A DNA stretch of 64,000 nt from Hyphomicrobiales bacterium (GCA_900469475.1 UBXG01000026.1:1-64000), one strand, 5' to 3'. Shown: positions 44,151 to 54,127, counted from the first letter of the stretch. Numbers and translations: made by a program. The notes: a model not told the origin generated them from the letters alone.

Positions 44151-44201
44151 AATGAAGTGAATTTAGAATTGCCTAATGAAGTGCATTTAGAATTGTCTAA
44201 A
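44151..44201 (+). repeat. Tandem 24-bp repeat with operator-like palindrome
   Basis: Two 24-base units, 44151-44174 and 44175-44198, differ at two positions only. Each carries a TTTAGAATTG core; in the second copy this forms TTTAGA-ATTG-TCTAAA (44186-44201), a perfect 6-bp inverted repeat, and in the first copy an imperfect one. The 24-base spacing is near two helical turns, as for a regulator bound to both. It lies between the FNR/FixK box and cydD. Confidence 0.6.
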
Positions 44202-44352
44202 GTCACTGAAGCGACGGAAATCATCATGAGCCTTGCGCCTGTCGTCCAATCTTGCCCCGCTCATCTCGGGCTTGTCGAGGTAGCTAAGACGCGCGTCGTT
44301 TGCTCGGTCGCAAGCCCATGACCGCCAACCCCATCGATAAGAGGCAGGCACG

Positions 44353-46113
44353 ATGACCACCGCATTCTTCGATACGGGATCGGAAGTCAGACGAGAAGCG
44401 GAGACCGACGTCACCGACAGCTCAATCCAACCGTCTTCCCCAAAAGACCGGTCGCCAAGAACAACGCGCGCCAAATTGTCACCTGCCGCTCTCGTGCAAA
44501 CGCTGGCGTCACTCCTGTGGATTCCCCAAGCAGCCTTGCTTGCCAGTGGAATAGGCGTGATCGCTGACAGACATGGCCTAACGGCAACGGCGATACCGGC
44601 GCTGTTCGTCTTCCTCCTTGGCGCCTTGCGTGCCGGACTGGATTCCTTGGGCGGACGTTTGGCCTTTCAAGCCGCGCGCGCAGAACTGAGCCGGCGGCGC
44701 GAGATTGCCGCTACAGCACTCGCCGCCCGATCGCCACTAGACAGCGATCGTCCAGCGTCCGGTTTTGCCGCAAGCCTCATCGCCGAGCAGGCTGAAACCA
44801 TCGTACCCTATCTCGCTCGCTTTCGACCGGCACGGCTGAAAGCAAGTGCCGTCCCACTGGTCATCCTCATCTGCATTGCACCGGTCTCCTGGCTTGCAGC
44901 CCTCATTCTGCTCTTTACGGCGCCACTGATCCCCGTGTTCATGGCCTTGATCGGCTGGCAAGCCAAGGCTGCAAGCGAAAAGCAACTGGCCGAGACCGGC
45001 GGGCTCAATGCTTTTCTCCTCGACCGGCTGCGCGGCCTTGCCACTATTCGCGCGCTCGGCGCCATCGATCGCACCGCTTTACGAGTGCGGGCTGATGCAG
45101 AACAGCTCAAGATGCGAACCATGGCTGTGCTCAAGATAGCCTTTCTATCCTCGGCAGTCCTGGAGTTGTTTGCCGCACTGGGCGTTGCGGCAATGGCCGT
45201 CTATGTCGGCTTCAATCTGCTCGGCGCAATCGATGTTGGCACGTGGTCCGGGAGATTGAGCCTGACGCAAGGTCTGTTCATTCTGCTGCTGGCTCCGAGC
45301 TTCTTCGAGCCTCTGCGAGAACTATCGGCAGTCTGGCACGACCGGGCAGCCGGAGAGGCAGCCCTGGACGCTCTCGATGCACTATCCAGCACTGGCATGA
45401 CGTTGCCGGGCTGGCGCGATGAAAGGGTGGCGGAAACCAGCCGTGATCGTACGTTGCCGTCAATCAATGTCGATCGGCTCTGCTTCCGGCACCAGCCCGG
45501 ACAAATGCCTGTTTTCGACGGTTTCGGCCTGGCGATCGCAGCCGGTGAGCACCTAGCTCTCCTGGGAGAAAGCGGTGCGGGCAAGACGACCATGTTGTCG
45601 CTGATTGCTGGTCTTGTTTGTTCAGAGAGCGGCACGATCCATGTCGGCGGGCAGCGACTTAATGATATTTCCGCGTCCGCACTGCGACGGCGCATGGCGT
45701 GGATCGGTCAACGGCCGCATATTTTTGCCGGCACGATGACCAGCAACATCACGCTCGGCCGACCCGAAGTCAGCCCGCGCGCGGTACAACAAGCGATTGA
45801 CCTTGCCCATCTGCGGCGAACTGTGACCCAGCACGGCGCCATGTCCATTGGCGAAGGCGGAGCAGGCCTGTCCGGCGGCGAGGCGCTCAGATTGGCGATT
45901 GCCCGTGCCGCCGCCACCCCGCATGTCGACATCATCCTCGCGGACGAGCCGACCGCGCATCTCGACACTGAAACCGCACGTGAAGTCACCGATGCATTGT
46001 TGGCAATCGCTCGCGGACGGACACTCGTTGTTGCCACACATGACCCGGTTCTGGCCGCAAGGATGGGCCGGATCATCCATATCGACGCATCGGTCCGGGA
46101 GGAAGCGGCATGA
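44353..46113 (+). CDS. cydD: Thiol-exporting ABC transporter subunit CydD
   Basis: A 586-residue half-exporter: six helices (residues about 40-330), then an ATPase domain with Walker A GESGAGKTTML and Walker B IILADEPTAHLD. The signature is LSGGEALRLAI. CydDC exports cysteine and glutathione to the periplasm and is needed to assemble cytochrome bd. The overlap with the next gene (ATGA) and the cydA, cydB and cydX genes downstream make the assignment firm. The hydrophilic N-terminal 40 residues before the first helix are a local feature. Confidence 0.93.
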   Translation: MTTAFFDTGSEVRREAETDVTDSSIQPSSPKDRSPRTTRAKLSPAALVQTLASLLWIPQAALLASGIGVIADRHGLTATAIPALFVFLLGALRAGLDSLGGRLAFQAARAELSRRREIAATALAARSPLDSDRPASGFAASLIAEQAETIVPYLARFRPARLKASAVPLVILICIAPVSWLAALILLFTAPLIPVFMALIGWQAKAASEKQLAETGGLNAFLLDRLRGLATIRALGAIDRTALRVRADAEQLKMRTMAVLKIAFLSSAVLELFAALGVAAMAVYVGFNLLGAIDVGTWSGRLSLTQGLFILLLAPSFFEPLRELSAVWHDRAAGEAALDALDALSSTGMTLPGWRDERVAETSRDRTLPSINVDRLCFRHQPGQMPVFDGFGLAIAAGEHLALLGESGAGKTTMLSLIAGLVCSESGTIHVGGQRLNDISASALRRRMAWIGQRPHIFAGTMTSNITLGRPEVSPRAVQQAIDLAHLRRTVTQHGAMSIGEGGAGLSGGEALRLAIARAAATPHVDIILADEPTAHLDTETAREVTDALLAIARGRTLVVATHDPVLAARMGRIIHIDASVREEAA

Positions 46114-47798
46114 CGTCGATAGTCTCCGCTCTTTACCCCATCTGTCGGCTTTTCCTGGCGGCGCGGGGACGCGTATTGCTGCTCGGCGCGCTGCTGTCGG
46201 CCCTTACCGTGCTTGCCGGCATCGCTCTGCTCGGGCTCTCGGGTTGGTTCATTACAGCGACTTCGCTTGCCGGCCTGACGGCAACGGCCATCACCTTCGA
46301 TGTCTTTGCCCCGTCTGCCGGCATCAGGCTGCTGGCGATCCTTCGCACTGGCGCGCGCTACGGCGAGCGGCTGACCACCCATGATGCGACGCTTGGCATG
46401 CTAGCCGCGCTGCGCGAAAATCTGTTTCGCGGTTGGGCAGCGCCCGACGTGGCGACGATTTTGATGCATAGGCCAGCCAAGTTGCTTTTCCGGCTGACGG
46501 CGGATGTCGATGCGCTCGATTCCCTCTATTTGCGCGTCCTTGTGCCGGCCGCCATCGCTATTGTCTCAGGCCTGGCGGTCAGCATCGCACTGATGCTGCT
46601 GTCGGTTCCGTTCGGTCTGCTCGCCGGCCTATGGCTTCTCGCTGCCGGTCTCGGCATTCCAATCATTGCGGGGCGCTTGGCGCTGGAACCGGCGCGGCAA
46701 CGCGCTCATGCGATCGAGGCACTACGCTCGCGTACTGTCGATCTCGTCGCCGGACAGACCGAACTCGTCATGGCCGGCAGACTGCAAGCGCAATGCACAG
46801 CGATCGCTGCCGCTGATCGCCGTCTGGCCGAGGCAGACGACAGACTGAACCGGATCGAAAGCGGAGTTACGGTGAGTTTTGGCCTTGCCTCCGCAGCGCT
46901 TCTGTCGGGCACTTTGCTGACGGTCACCTCGCTGGCGGAACGCGGCATTATCGATGCACCATTGGCCGCTCTCGGCCTGCTGATGGCCCTCGCGGCGCTC
47001 GAACCCTTTGCAGCGCTGCGCCGTGGGGCGCTGGAACTCGGCCGTACCGTGCTTGCCGCCCGCCGCCTTTCACCTCGTCTGGTACAGACTGCTCATCGCT
47101 CCGCACATCTGACGCCGCCAGACGGCGTGGCCGTCCGAGTCTCCGGCGTCTCCGCCCGATATGACGGAGCAGCGGTGGCTTCGCTTGAAGACATCACGCT
47201 TTCGCTGGCACTGGGCGAGCATCTCGCGGTGATCGGCCCGAGTGGAGGCGGAAAGTCGACCCTGTTTGCCGTCCTCGCCGGCGAACTCGCGATCGAACAC
47301 GGCGTGGTCGAAACCGCTCCGGCCACGATGCTCACCCAGCGCACGGAGCTGTTCCAAGACAGTCTACGGGATAACTTACGTCTTGCCGCGCCGGATGCTG
47401 ACGACGAGAGGCTCTACATGGCGCTTGCGGATGCCGGCCTCCTGGAAGACGTACTGTCCCTGCCGAATGGCCTCGAAACCCGCCTCGGTGAAGGCGGTCT
47501 TGGTCTGTCCGGCGGACAATCCCGTCGCGTGGCGCTTGCCCGCCTGTTCCTGCGTGACACGCCGATCTGGCTTCTCGACGAGCCGACTGAAGCTCTCGAC
47601 CGTGAAACCGGACGTGATGTCATGCAACGCATTGCCGGCCGCAGCAGCGGCCGTTCGCTGGTCATCGCCACACATATCCGCCGCGAAGCCGAGATCGCCG
47701 ACCGGATCGTCGTTCTCGAGAAGGGCCGGATCGTCGCGACCGCGCGGCGGGGAGAAACCGAATTTGATGCAGAGCTCACCCGCCTGAGGCAGGACTGA
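46110..47798 (+). CDS. cydC: Thiol-exporting ABC transporter subunit CydC
   Basis: A 562-residue half-exporter that pairs with CydD. Six helices are followed by an ATPase domain with Walker A GPSGGGKSTLF, signature LSGGQSRRVAL and Walker B WLLDEPTEALD. It starts inside the cydD stop. The cydA gene follows after about 80 bases. In bacteria lacking CydDC the bd oxidase does not receive its hemes properly. Confidence 0.93.
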   Translation: MTSIVSALYPICRLFLAARGRVLLLGALLSALTVLAGIALLGLSGWFITATSLAGLTATAITFDVFAPSAGIRLLAILRTGARYGERLTTHDATLGMLAALRENLFRGWAAPDVATILMHRPAKLLFRLTADVDALDSLYLRVLVPAAIAIVSGLAVSIALMLLSVPFGLLAGLWLLAAGLGIPIIAGRLALEPARQRAHAIEALRSRTVDLVAGQTELVMAGRLQAQCTAIAAADRRLAEADDRLNRIESGVTVSFGLASAALLSGTLLTVTSLAERGIIDAPLAALGLLMALAALEPFAALRRGALELGRTVLAARRLSPRLVQTAHRSAHLTPPDGVAVRVSGVSARYDGAAVASLEDITLSLALGEHLAVIGPSGGGKSTLFAVLAGELAIEHGVVETAPATMLTQRTELFQDSLRDNLRLAAPDADDERLYMALADAGLLEDVLSLPNGLETRLGEGGLGLSGGQSRRVALARLFLRDTPIWLLDEPTEALDRETGRDVMQRIAGRSSGRSLVIATHIRREAEIADRIVVLEKGRIVATARRGETEFDAELTRLRQD

Positions 47799-47879
47799 GA
47801 CATCTGACCGATCAATCATAGCCAAGGCCGTTCAAGGCTGCGGTGCATCAACCACCTTTTGGAGCGTGGGAGAAAGACT

Positions 47880-49475
47880 ATGGAACTCGATATCGTGGCG
47901 CTATCACGCCTGCAGTTCGCCATGACAGCGCTGTATCACTTCTTATTTGTACCATTGACGCTCGGCCTTTCCGTGCTGCTTGCCATCATGGAGACGACCT
48001 ATGTCATGACCGGCCGCCAGATCTGGCGGCAGATGACGAAATTCTGGGGGACGCTCTTCGGCATCAACTTCGTGCTCGGCGTCGCCACCGGCATCGTGAT
48101 GGAATTCCAGTTCGGCATGAACTGGAGCTACTACAGCTATTATGTCGGCGATATTTTTGGCGCGCCGCTGGCGATCGAAGGATTGATGGCCTTCTTCCTC
48201 GAGGCGACTTTCGTCGGTCTGTTCTTCTTCGGCTGGGACAAGCTGTCCAAGGTCGGCCACTTGGTCGCCACCTGGGCGGTTGCGCTTGGCTCGAATTTCT
48301 CGGCGCTGTGGATCCTGATCGCCAATGGCTGGATGCAGAACCCGGCGGGCTCGGCGCTCAATCCGCAGACCATGCGCATGGAGATCGTCAGTTTCTTCGA
48401 TGTCGTCTTCAATCCGGTGGCGCAGGCGAAATTCGTTCACACCGTCTCGGCCGGCTATGTCTGTGCCTCGATCTTCGTGCTGGGTGTTTCGGCCTGGTAT
48501 CTTGTCAATGGCCGCAGCGTCGAGCTCGCGAAGCGCTCGATGACGGTTGCCGCGTCTTTCGGTCTCGCTTCTGCTTTGTCGGTCGTCGTGCTGGGTGACG
48601 AGAGCGGTTATCTCACGACCGAGCATCAGAAGATGAAGCTCGCGGCGATCGAAGCCATGTGGAAGACCGAACCGGCGCCGGCCGCCTTCACCGCCTTCGG
48701 CTTTCCAGATCAGGAGGCTCGCGAGACCCACTATGCCATTCACATTCCATGGGCCATGGGCCTGATCGGGACGCGATCGCTGACGACGGAAATCCCTGGC
48801 ATCGACAAGCTCGAGGAGCAAGCCAAGAACCATATTCGCGAGGGCATCAAGGCCTATGATGCACTGATGAAGATCCGCGCTGCCAAGCCGGCAACGCCCG
48901 GCGAAGCCTCGCAGGATGTGGCCACTGCCCGCACCTCCTTCGAGGATATCGGCCACGAGCTCGGTTATGCTCTGCTGCTCAAGCGCTATGTCGACGATCC
49001 ACGCCAGGCAACGGAGGAGCAAATCGCCCAGGCCGCTCGCGACACCATTCCGAATGTGCCGACGCTCTTCTGGTCCTTCCGCATCATGGTCGGCCTCGGG
49101 ATGTTCTTCATCCTGCTGATGACGGTCTTCTTCTGGCTCTCGGCACGGCGGAAACTCGATCGATATCCGTTGCTATTGAGGATCGCCGTCTTCGCCATTC
49201 CGCTGCCCTGGGTCGCGATCGAGCTTGGCTGGGTGGTTGCGGAATTCGGCCGCCAACCCTGGGTTATCGAAGGCGTTTTGCCAACCGCCGCTGCCGTTTC
49301 CAATCTTGGAGCCGTTAGCGTCCTGATCACGTTGCTTGGTTTTGCGGCGATCTACACGGCGCTGATCGTTATCGAAATGAGTCTGATGGTGAAAGCCATT
49401 CGCAAAGGCCCGCAACTGGGCGACGAGCCAGAAGCCGGCCTCACCTCCAAAACTCTCATTCCTGCTGCGGAGTAA
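47880..49475 (+). CDS. cydA: Cytochrome bd ubiquinol oxidase subunit I
   Basis: A 531-residue membrane subunit carrying hemes b558, b595 and d. It starts ELDIVALSRLQFAMTALYHF with the conserved His near residue 19 (b595), has GRQIW..., EFQFGMNWS, and the quinol loop with the GFPD region; the Q loop is of the short type (total length near 530). The oxidase reduces oxygen with very high affinity without pumping protons and also resists NO and sulfide. ATG at 47880 follows GGGAGAAAG. A 5-base gap leads to cydB. Confidence 0.95.
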   Translation: MELDIVALSRLQFAMTALYHFLFVPLTLGLSVLLAIMETTYVMTGRQIWRQMTKFWGTLFGINFVLGVATGIVMEFQFGMNWSYYSYYVGDIFGAPLAIEGLMAFFLEATFVGLFFFGWDKLSKVGHLVATWAVALGSNFSALWILIANGWMQNPAGSALNPQTMRMEIVSFFDVVFNPVAQAKFVHTVSAGYVCASIFVLGVSAWYLVNGRSVELAKRSMTVAASFGLASALSVVVLGDESGYLTTEHQKMKLAAIEAMWKTEPAPAAFTAFGFPDQEARETHYAIHIPWAMGLIGTRSLTTEIPGIDKLEEQAKNHIREGIKAYDALMKIRAAKPATPGEASQDVATARTSFEDIGHELGYALLLKRYVDDPRQATEEQIAQAARDTIPNVPTLFWSFRIMVGLGMFFILLMTVFFWLSARRKLDRYPLLLRIAVFAIPLPWVAIELGWVVAEFGRQPWVIEGVLPTAAAVSNLGAVSVLITLLGFAAIYTALIVIEMSLMVKAIRKGPQLGDEPEAGLTSKTLIPAAE

Positions 49476-49480
49476 CCACC

Positions 49481-50635
49481 ATGATCCTTCATGAGTTGAT
49501 CGATTACGAAACCCTGCGCATCATCTGGTGGCTGCTTCTCGGCGTCCTTTTGATCGGCTTTGCCGTCACCGACGGTTTCGACCTCGGCGTCGGCGCGCTG
49601 CTGCCATTCGTCGCAAAGACCGACACGGAGCGACGCGTTGCCATCAATTCCGTCGGCCCGACATGGGAGGGCAACCAGGTCTGGCTACTGCTTGGCGGCG
49701 GCGCGATCTTCGCCGCCTGGCCGCCGCTTTACGCGGTCTCCTTCTCCGGTTTCTATCTTGCGATGTTCGCAATCCTATTCGCGCTCATCCTCAGGCCGGT
49801 GGCGTTCAAATACCGGTCCAAGCGTGAGAGCGCCCGCTGGAAGGCAGGCTGGGATTGGGCGCTGTTTATCGGCGGCTTCGTTCCCTCGCTGATCTTCGGG
49901 GTTGCGGTCGGCAACGTGCTGCAAGGCGTACCCTTCCGCTTCGATAATGATATGCGGATCTATTATGAAGGCTCGTTCTTCGGCCTGCTCAATCCCTATG
50001 CCTTACTCTGCGGCCTTCTCTCCGTCGCCATGCTCGCCATGCATGGTGCGGCATGGCTGCAGCTCAAAACCAGCGGCGTTGTCGCGGAACGCGCACGCAG
50101 CTATGGCAGTCTGGCGGCACTTGCGACGATCGTGCTTTTTGCCCTTGGCGGCCTTGCTCTCTGGTACGGCGTCGACGGTTATCGCATTACCAGCGAGATC
50201 GATCCGATCGGTCCGTCCAATCCGCTGTTGAAGACGGTCGATCACGGCACTGGTGTCTGGTTTGCAAATTACGGCAACCATCCGTGGATGATGGCCGCTC
50301 CGATCTTCGGCTTCATTGGTGCCATCGCCACGCTGCTGTCGATGACTGCTCGCCGTGAAGTGGCGCCACTGCTCTTCAGCAAGCTCGCCATCTTTGGCAT
50401 CATCTCGACGGTCGGCGTCTCGATGTTCCCCTTCATCCTGCCTTCTTCGCTCGACCTCCGCTCCAGCCTCACGGTCTGGGACGCGTCCTCAAGCCATATG
50501 ACGCTGTTCGTCATGCTGATCGCAGTGCTGATCTTCCTGCCGATCGTGCTTGCCTATACCGCATGGGTCTATCGCGTGCTCTGGGGCAAGGTCGACGAGA
50601 AGACGGTCAACGACAAGAACGGTCACGCCTACTAA
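49481..50635 (+). CDS. cydB: Cytochrome bd ubiquinol oxidase subunit II
   Basis: A 384-residue membrane subunit with eight to nine helices. It starts with a family-type segment (YETLRIIWWLLLGVLLIGFA then VTDGFDLG) and has GPTWEGNQVWLL, the CydB hallmarks. It forms the structural half of the bd oxidase with CydA. It begins 5 bases after cydA and is followed by cydX at 22 bases. Length is typical for the family (about 380). Confidence 0.95.
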   Translation: MILHELIDYETLRIIWWLLLGVLLIGFAVTDGFDLGVGALLPFVAKTDTERRVAINSVGPTWEGNQVWLLLGGGAIFAAWPPLYAVSFSGFYLAMFAILFALILRPVAFKYRSKRESARWKAGWDWALFIGGFVPSLIFGVAVGNVLQGVPFRFDNDMRIYYEGSFFGLLNPYALLCGLLSVAMLAMHGAAWLQLKTSGVVAERARSYGSLAALATIVLFALGGLALWYGVDGYRITSEIDPIGPSNPLLKTVDHGTGVWFANYGNHPWMMAAPIFGFIGAIATLLSMTARREVAPLLFSKLAIFGIISTVGVSMFPFILPSSLDLRSSLTVWDASSSHMTLFVMLIAVLIFLPIVLAYTAWVYRVLWGKVDEKTVNDKNGHAY

Positions 50636-50657
50636 ATCCCATACAAGGAGAAAGAAC

Positions 50658-50771
50658 ATGTGGTATTTCGCCTGGCTTCTCGGCTTCCCGCTTGCAGCCG
50701 CCTTCGCCGTCCTCAACGCGATGTGGTACGAACTCGTTGACGACAATACCGAGAAGAACAAACGCGGATAG
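50658..50771 (+). CDS. cydX: Cytochrome bd accessory peptide CydX
   Basis: A 37-residue single-helix subunit: WYFAWLLGFPLAAAFAVLNA followed by the conserved MWYE and an acidic tail. This is the YbgT/CydX form, which stabilises the hemes of CydAB. AAGGAGAAAG precedes the ATG at 50658. A GC-rich hairpin (50771-50790) follows the stop. Confidence 0.93.
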   Translation: MWYFAWLLGFPLAAAFAVLNAMWYELVDDNTEKNKRG

Positions 50772-50851
50772 TGCCCCGGCGGCCGGGCACATCGCCCGGC
50801 CCATGCCCACCCAATCGATCCCTCTGCCCGATCAATTGAAAGACGCGTCCC

Positions 50852-52198
50852 GTGTTCACCAGTTCGCTTGCCCGTTACGCTCAACCTGTGCCACGTTACA
50901 CCAGCTATCCCACGGCGCCGCATTTTCACGGTGGCATTGACGGCATGTGCTATGCCAGATGGCTTGGCGAGACGGATCCACATAAACCCGTCTCGCTTTA
51001 CTTGCATGTGCCCTTTTGCGATCAGCTCTGCTGGTTTTGCGGCTGTCATACCAAGCAGGTACGACGCTACGATCCCGTTGCCGATTATCTGGACGCGCTT
51101 GGGGCGGAGATCGCACTTGCAGCGCGGACCCTTCCGGGTCGGCGGCATGTGAGCGCCGTCCACTTCGGTGGCGGCTCGCCGACCGTGATCGAACCTGACG
51201 ACATCGACAGTCTTCGTGCGAAACTCGATGATGCTTTCGACCTGGATCCGGATTGTGAGATCAGCGTCGAGATCGACCCGCGCAATGTTGACCACGATAA
51301 ACTCGAAGCTTGGCACCGCTTTGGCATCACGCGTGCAAGCCTGGGCGTCCAGGATTTCGATCCCGACGTTCAAAGGGCAATCAATCGGCGACAAAGTTTC
51401 GAGCAGACACAAGCCGTCGTGGGAGCCCTGCGCAAGGCCGGCATCGGCTCAATCAATCTCGATATTCTCTACGGTCTGCCGCTGCAGACAACGGAGACGC
51501 TGCGACGGACTATCGATCTTGCCGTGTCGATGCGGCCAAATCGTATTGCGCTCTTCGGCTATGCGCATGTTCCCTGGGTGAAAAAACACCAAAGCCTTAT
51601 CGATCAAGATACCCTTCCCGGTCCGGCCGAGCGGTTCGACATGGCAAGCGATGGTGCCGCTCAATTGGCGGAAGCCGGCTATATCGCACTCGGTATCGAT
51701 CATTTCGCCGACCAGGACGACAATCTAGCCGCCGCAGCCAGTGATGGAAGGATGAGACGCAATTTCCAAGGATACACGACGGACGATGCTGAGACGCTGA
51801 TCGGATTCGGAGCATCTTCGATCGGTAGGCTGCCACAAGGCTATGTCCAGAACTCGGTTTCTGCTGCGGACTATATCCGCAAAGTCAGAGCCGGCGAGCT
51901 TCCTACCATGCGCGGCTTCGCACTTTCGCTTTCTGATCGCATCATCGGCAGGTTGATCGAGAGCTTGATGTGCGATTTCTCCTTCTCCATCTCCGACCTG
52001 AAGCGAGCTTTCGGAGCCGAGGTCGATTCCCTGCTCGTCGAGGCGGCGGGAATTGCCGCTTTGGAAGGCGCCATGGTTTCCTTCGACGGAGATACGTTCT
52101 TCGTGAAGCCGGAAGGGCAACCTTTCGTTCGCACGATCGCCTCCCGCTTCGATCGCTACTTGACACGTGACAAGGCGCGCCACAGCGCTGCCGTTTGA
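50852..52198 (+). CDS. hemN: Oxygen-independent coproporphyrinogen III oxidase
   Basis: A 448-residue radical-SAM enzyme that converts coproporphyrinogen III to protoporphyrinogen IX without oxygen. The 4Fe-4S motif is CDQLCWFCGC in the first 75 residues, then HFGGGSPT and GVQDFDP, and the HemN C-terminal domain. The start is GTG at 50852. It sits directly after cydX and supplies heme for the bd oxidase and the heme sensor when oxygen is scarce. It has no FNR/FixK box of its own nearby, so it is probably read from the cyd transcript. Convergent with the hFixL gene (9-base gap). Confidence 0.93.
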   Translation: MFTSSLARYAQPVPRYTSYPTAPHFHGGIDGMCYARWLGETDPHKPVSLYLHVPFCDQLCWFCGCHTKQVRRYDPVADYLDALGAEIALAARTLPGRRHVSAVHFGGGSPTVIEPDDIDSLRAKLDDAFDLDPDCEISVEIDPRNVDHDKLEAWHRFGITRASLGVQDFDPDVQRAINRRQSFEQTQAVVGALRKAGIGSINLDILYGLPLQTTETLRRTIDLAVSMRPNRIALFGYAHVPWVKKHQSLIDQDTLPGPAERFDMASDGAAQLAEAGYIALGIDHFADQDDNLAAAASDGRMRRNFQGYTTDDAETLIGFGASSIGRLPQGYVQNSVSAADYIRKVRAGELPTMRGFALSLSDRIIGRLIESLMCDFSFSISDLKRAFGAEVDSLLVEAAGIAALEGAMVSFDGDTFFVKPEGQPFVRTIASRFDRYLTRDKARHSAAV

Positions 52199-52207
52199 GG
52201 CAGACAA

Positions 52208-54127
52208 TCAATCAAGGAGCTCGCGCAGACGGACGGCGAGCTGGCGGGCGGTGTAGGGTTTCTTCAACCAACTGCCAGCCTCCGCCAATTCGCGACCGGC
52301 GATCGTGGGTTCGGCATAGCCGGATGTGAATAGCACCTTGATTTCAGGGCGCATGGCCCGGATTTTATGTGCGAGTTCATCCCCAGTCATGCCGCCCGGC
52401 ATCACAACATCGGTAAACAGCAATGCGATGTCGTGATTCTCCTGGAAAAGAGCCAGGGCCTCGGTTCCATTGCTAGCCTCGAGGACACTATATCCGGCAT
52501 CGAGAAGCCGGGAGACGGTGACACGGCGAACACGAACATCGTCCTCGACGACGAGGATACGCTCAAAGCCTTTTGGAATAAGGTCAGGCTTCTTGTCGTC
52601 TGCATGAACTGGCTCCATTTCCGTTCGTGCCTTTTGGGCAGGCAGGAAGATGCGAACGCTCGTGCCTTGGCCGATCTCGCTATAGAGCTGGACAAGGCCA
52701 CCTGATTGCTTGGCAAAGCCATAGACCATGCTGAGGCCGAGCCCAGTGCCAGCCCCCATCCCTTTCGTCGTAAAGAACGGCTCGAAAGCGCGCTCCTTCG
52801 TCTCGCTCGACATGCCAGCACCGTTATCGGTCACGGCGATCAGCACATAGTCACCGGTGCGGACCTCGGGATACATGCGTGCGTAATCGGCATCGAGCCG
52901 CAGGCGCGAAATCTCTATCGACAAAAGGCCGCCGCGAGGCATCGCATCCCGTGCGTTGATTGCGAGATTAAGGAGAGCATTTTGCAATTGGGAGCCATCG
53001 ACAAGCGCTTCGTTCGCAGAGCCGGTAATGACGGTTCGCAATTCGATCGCCTCGCCCAATGTGCGGCGCAAGAGACCGGAAAAGCCGGATACGAATCTAC
53101 CGACGTCCATAGGCTTGGGATTGAGAGGCTGGCGACGACCAAAGGCAAGGAGTTGAGCGGTCAGCTTCGCTCCGTCCTCGGCGGCCGCCTGTGCCTCGGA
53201 AACCAGTGACAGCAGCTTCGTATCCTGCAGCCGCGCCTCGATCATTTCCAGGTTGCCGCTGATGACGGTCAGCAAATTGTTGAAGTCATGGGCCAGGCCG
53301 CCAGTCAATTGGCCTATGGCTTCCATCTTCTGTGATTGTCGAAGTTCCTCTTCGATCTTGTGGCGGCTTGTCAGGTCACGGACGAACCCGGTGAATATCC
53401 GCTTGCCGTTGGCGACCGCCTCGCCAACCGACAATTCCATCGGAAAGACCGTGCCGTCTTTGCGTCGCCCACTGACCACGCGGCCATAACCGATGATGCG
53501 GCGCTCGCCGGTCCTCAGATAATGCGAAAGATATCCATCATGGGCCTCGCGGTCTGGCGAGGGCATCAGCATCGAAACGTTCTTTCCATGCACATCCCCC
53601 GCCGAATATCCAAACAGTTTTTCCGCAGCGGTGCTGAAGGACGCGATCACCCCTAATTCGTCGATCACAATCATCGATTCCGGGACCGTCGCGAGGATCG
53701 ACCGCAGATGAGCTTCACGTCCGGCCAAATCGGCCTGAATCTGCTTTAAGTCACTAATATCGGTATTAGTCTGGACAATCACTGGCCGAGCCGGATCCAC
53801 AGACGAAGCCACAACCCACCGGCTGGCCACAATAATAGGCTTGCCGTCCCTACCGTGATGAATAAGCTCTCCTTGCCAATCGACCTGCTGCGCAATCTCG
53901 GCGCGAATTTCCGCGAGAGGTTCTGGGAATATGGTCGACAGCAACTCGTGGACGACTCGGCCAATGGCCTCCTGTCGGCTCCATCCATAGAGCCGCTCAC
54001 AACCCGTCGTCCAACGACTGATGACACCATCGAATCCGTGAACGATGATATTCGCGCTGTCGAGGATCTGGGCGATCTCGTCCAACCTGGTTTCCGCGGC
54101 TTGCTCTCCTGAGGACTGATCGTTCAT
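52208..54127 (-). CDS. Hybrid FixL: heme-PAS oxygen-sensing kinase with receiver
   Basis: A 639-residue soluble hybrid kinase. Residues about 15-125 are a first PAS domain, 140-255 a second PAS that matches the FixL heme domain: H196 (in AHDGY) aligns with the heme-ligating His200 of Bradyrhizobium FixL and R216 (IIGYGR) with its Arg220, with identical spacing of 20. Then H280 (GGLAHDFNNLL), the kinase ATP domain (LLNLAINARDAMP, DNGAGM, GTGLGLSMV) and a receiver with D573 (LLFTDVVMP). This is the hFixL of R. etli/leguminosarum. It lacks membrane helices. It follows the fixK-like gene by 21 bases. Phosphate probably goes to the FxkR-like regulator. Confidence 0.9.
   Translation of the reverse strand: MNDQSSGEQAAETRLDEIAQILDSANIIVHGFDGVISRWTTGCERLYGWSRQEAIGRVVHELLSTIFPEPLAEIRAEIAQQVDWQGELIHHGRDGKPIIVASRWVVASSVDPARPVIVQTNTDISDLKQIQADLAGREAHLRSILATVPESMIVIDELGVIASFSTAAEKLFGYSAGDVHGKNVSMLMPSPDREAHDGYLSHYLRTGERRIIGYGRVVSGRRKDGTVFPMELSVGEAVANGKRIFTGFVRDLTSRHKIEEELRQSQKMEAIGQLTGGLAHDFNNLLTVISGNLEMIEARLQDTKLLSLVSEAQAAAEDGAKLTAQLLAFGRRQPLNPKPMDVGRFVSGFSGLLRRTLGEAIELRTVITGSANEALVDGSQLQNALLNLAINARDAMPRGGLLSIEISRLRLDADYARMYPEVRTGDYVLIAVTDNGAGMSSETKERAFEPFFTTKGMGAGTGLGLSMVYGFAKQSGGLVQLYSEIGQGTSVRIFLPAQKARTEMEPVHADDKKPDLIPKGFERILVVEDDVRVRRVTVSRLLDAGYSVLEASNGTEALALFQENHDIALLFTDVVMPGGMTGDELAHKIRAMRPEIKVLFTSGYAEPTIAGRELAEAGSWLKKPYTARQLAVRLRELLD

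Larger units (their letters stand above)
43868..44352. other. Control region of the cydDCABX operon
   Basis: 485 bases without a gene. It contains a full FNR/FixK box (44057-44070) and a 24-bp tandem repeat carrying an inverted repeat (44151-44201), both listed separately. Their distance from the cydD ATG, about 290 and 160 bases, implies a long leader or a promoter just after the repeats. Confidence 0.5.

Noticed and set aside
44186..44201. Irr iron-control element before cydD
   Set aside because: The palindrome TTTAGA-ATTG-TCTAAA has a 4-base centre, one base shorter than the TTTAGAA-N3-TTCTAAA element as I know it; kept only as an unidentified operator.
47943..49022. 359-residue frame on the minus strand
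   Set aside because: It is antisense to cydA, has no ribosome site and no family; cydA on the other strand is certain.
50771..50790. Terminator between cydX and hemN
   Set aside because: GTGCCC...GGGCAC can pair, but no T-run follows and hemN seems to depend on the cyd transcript.
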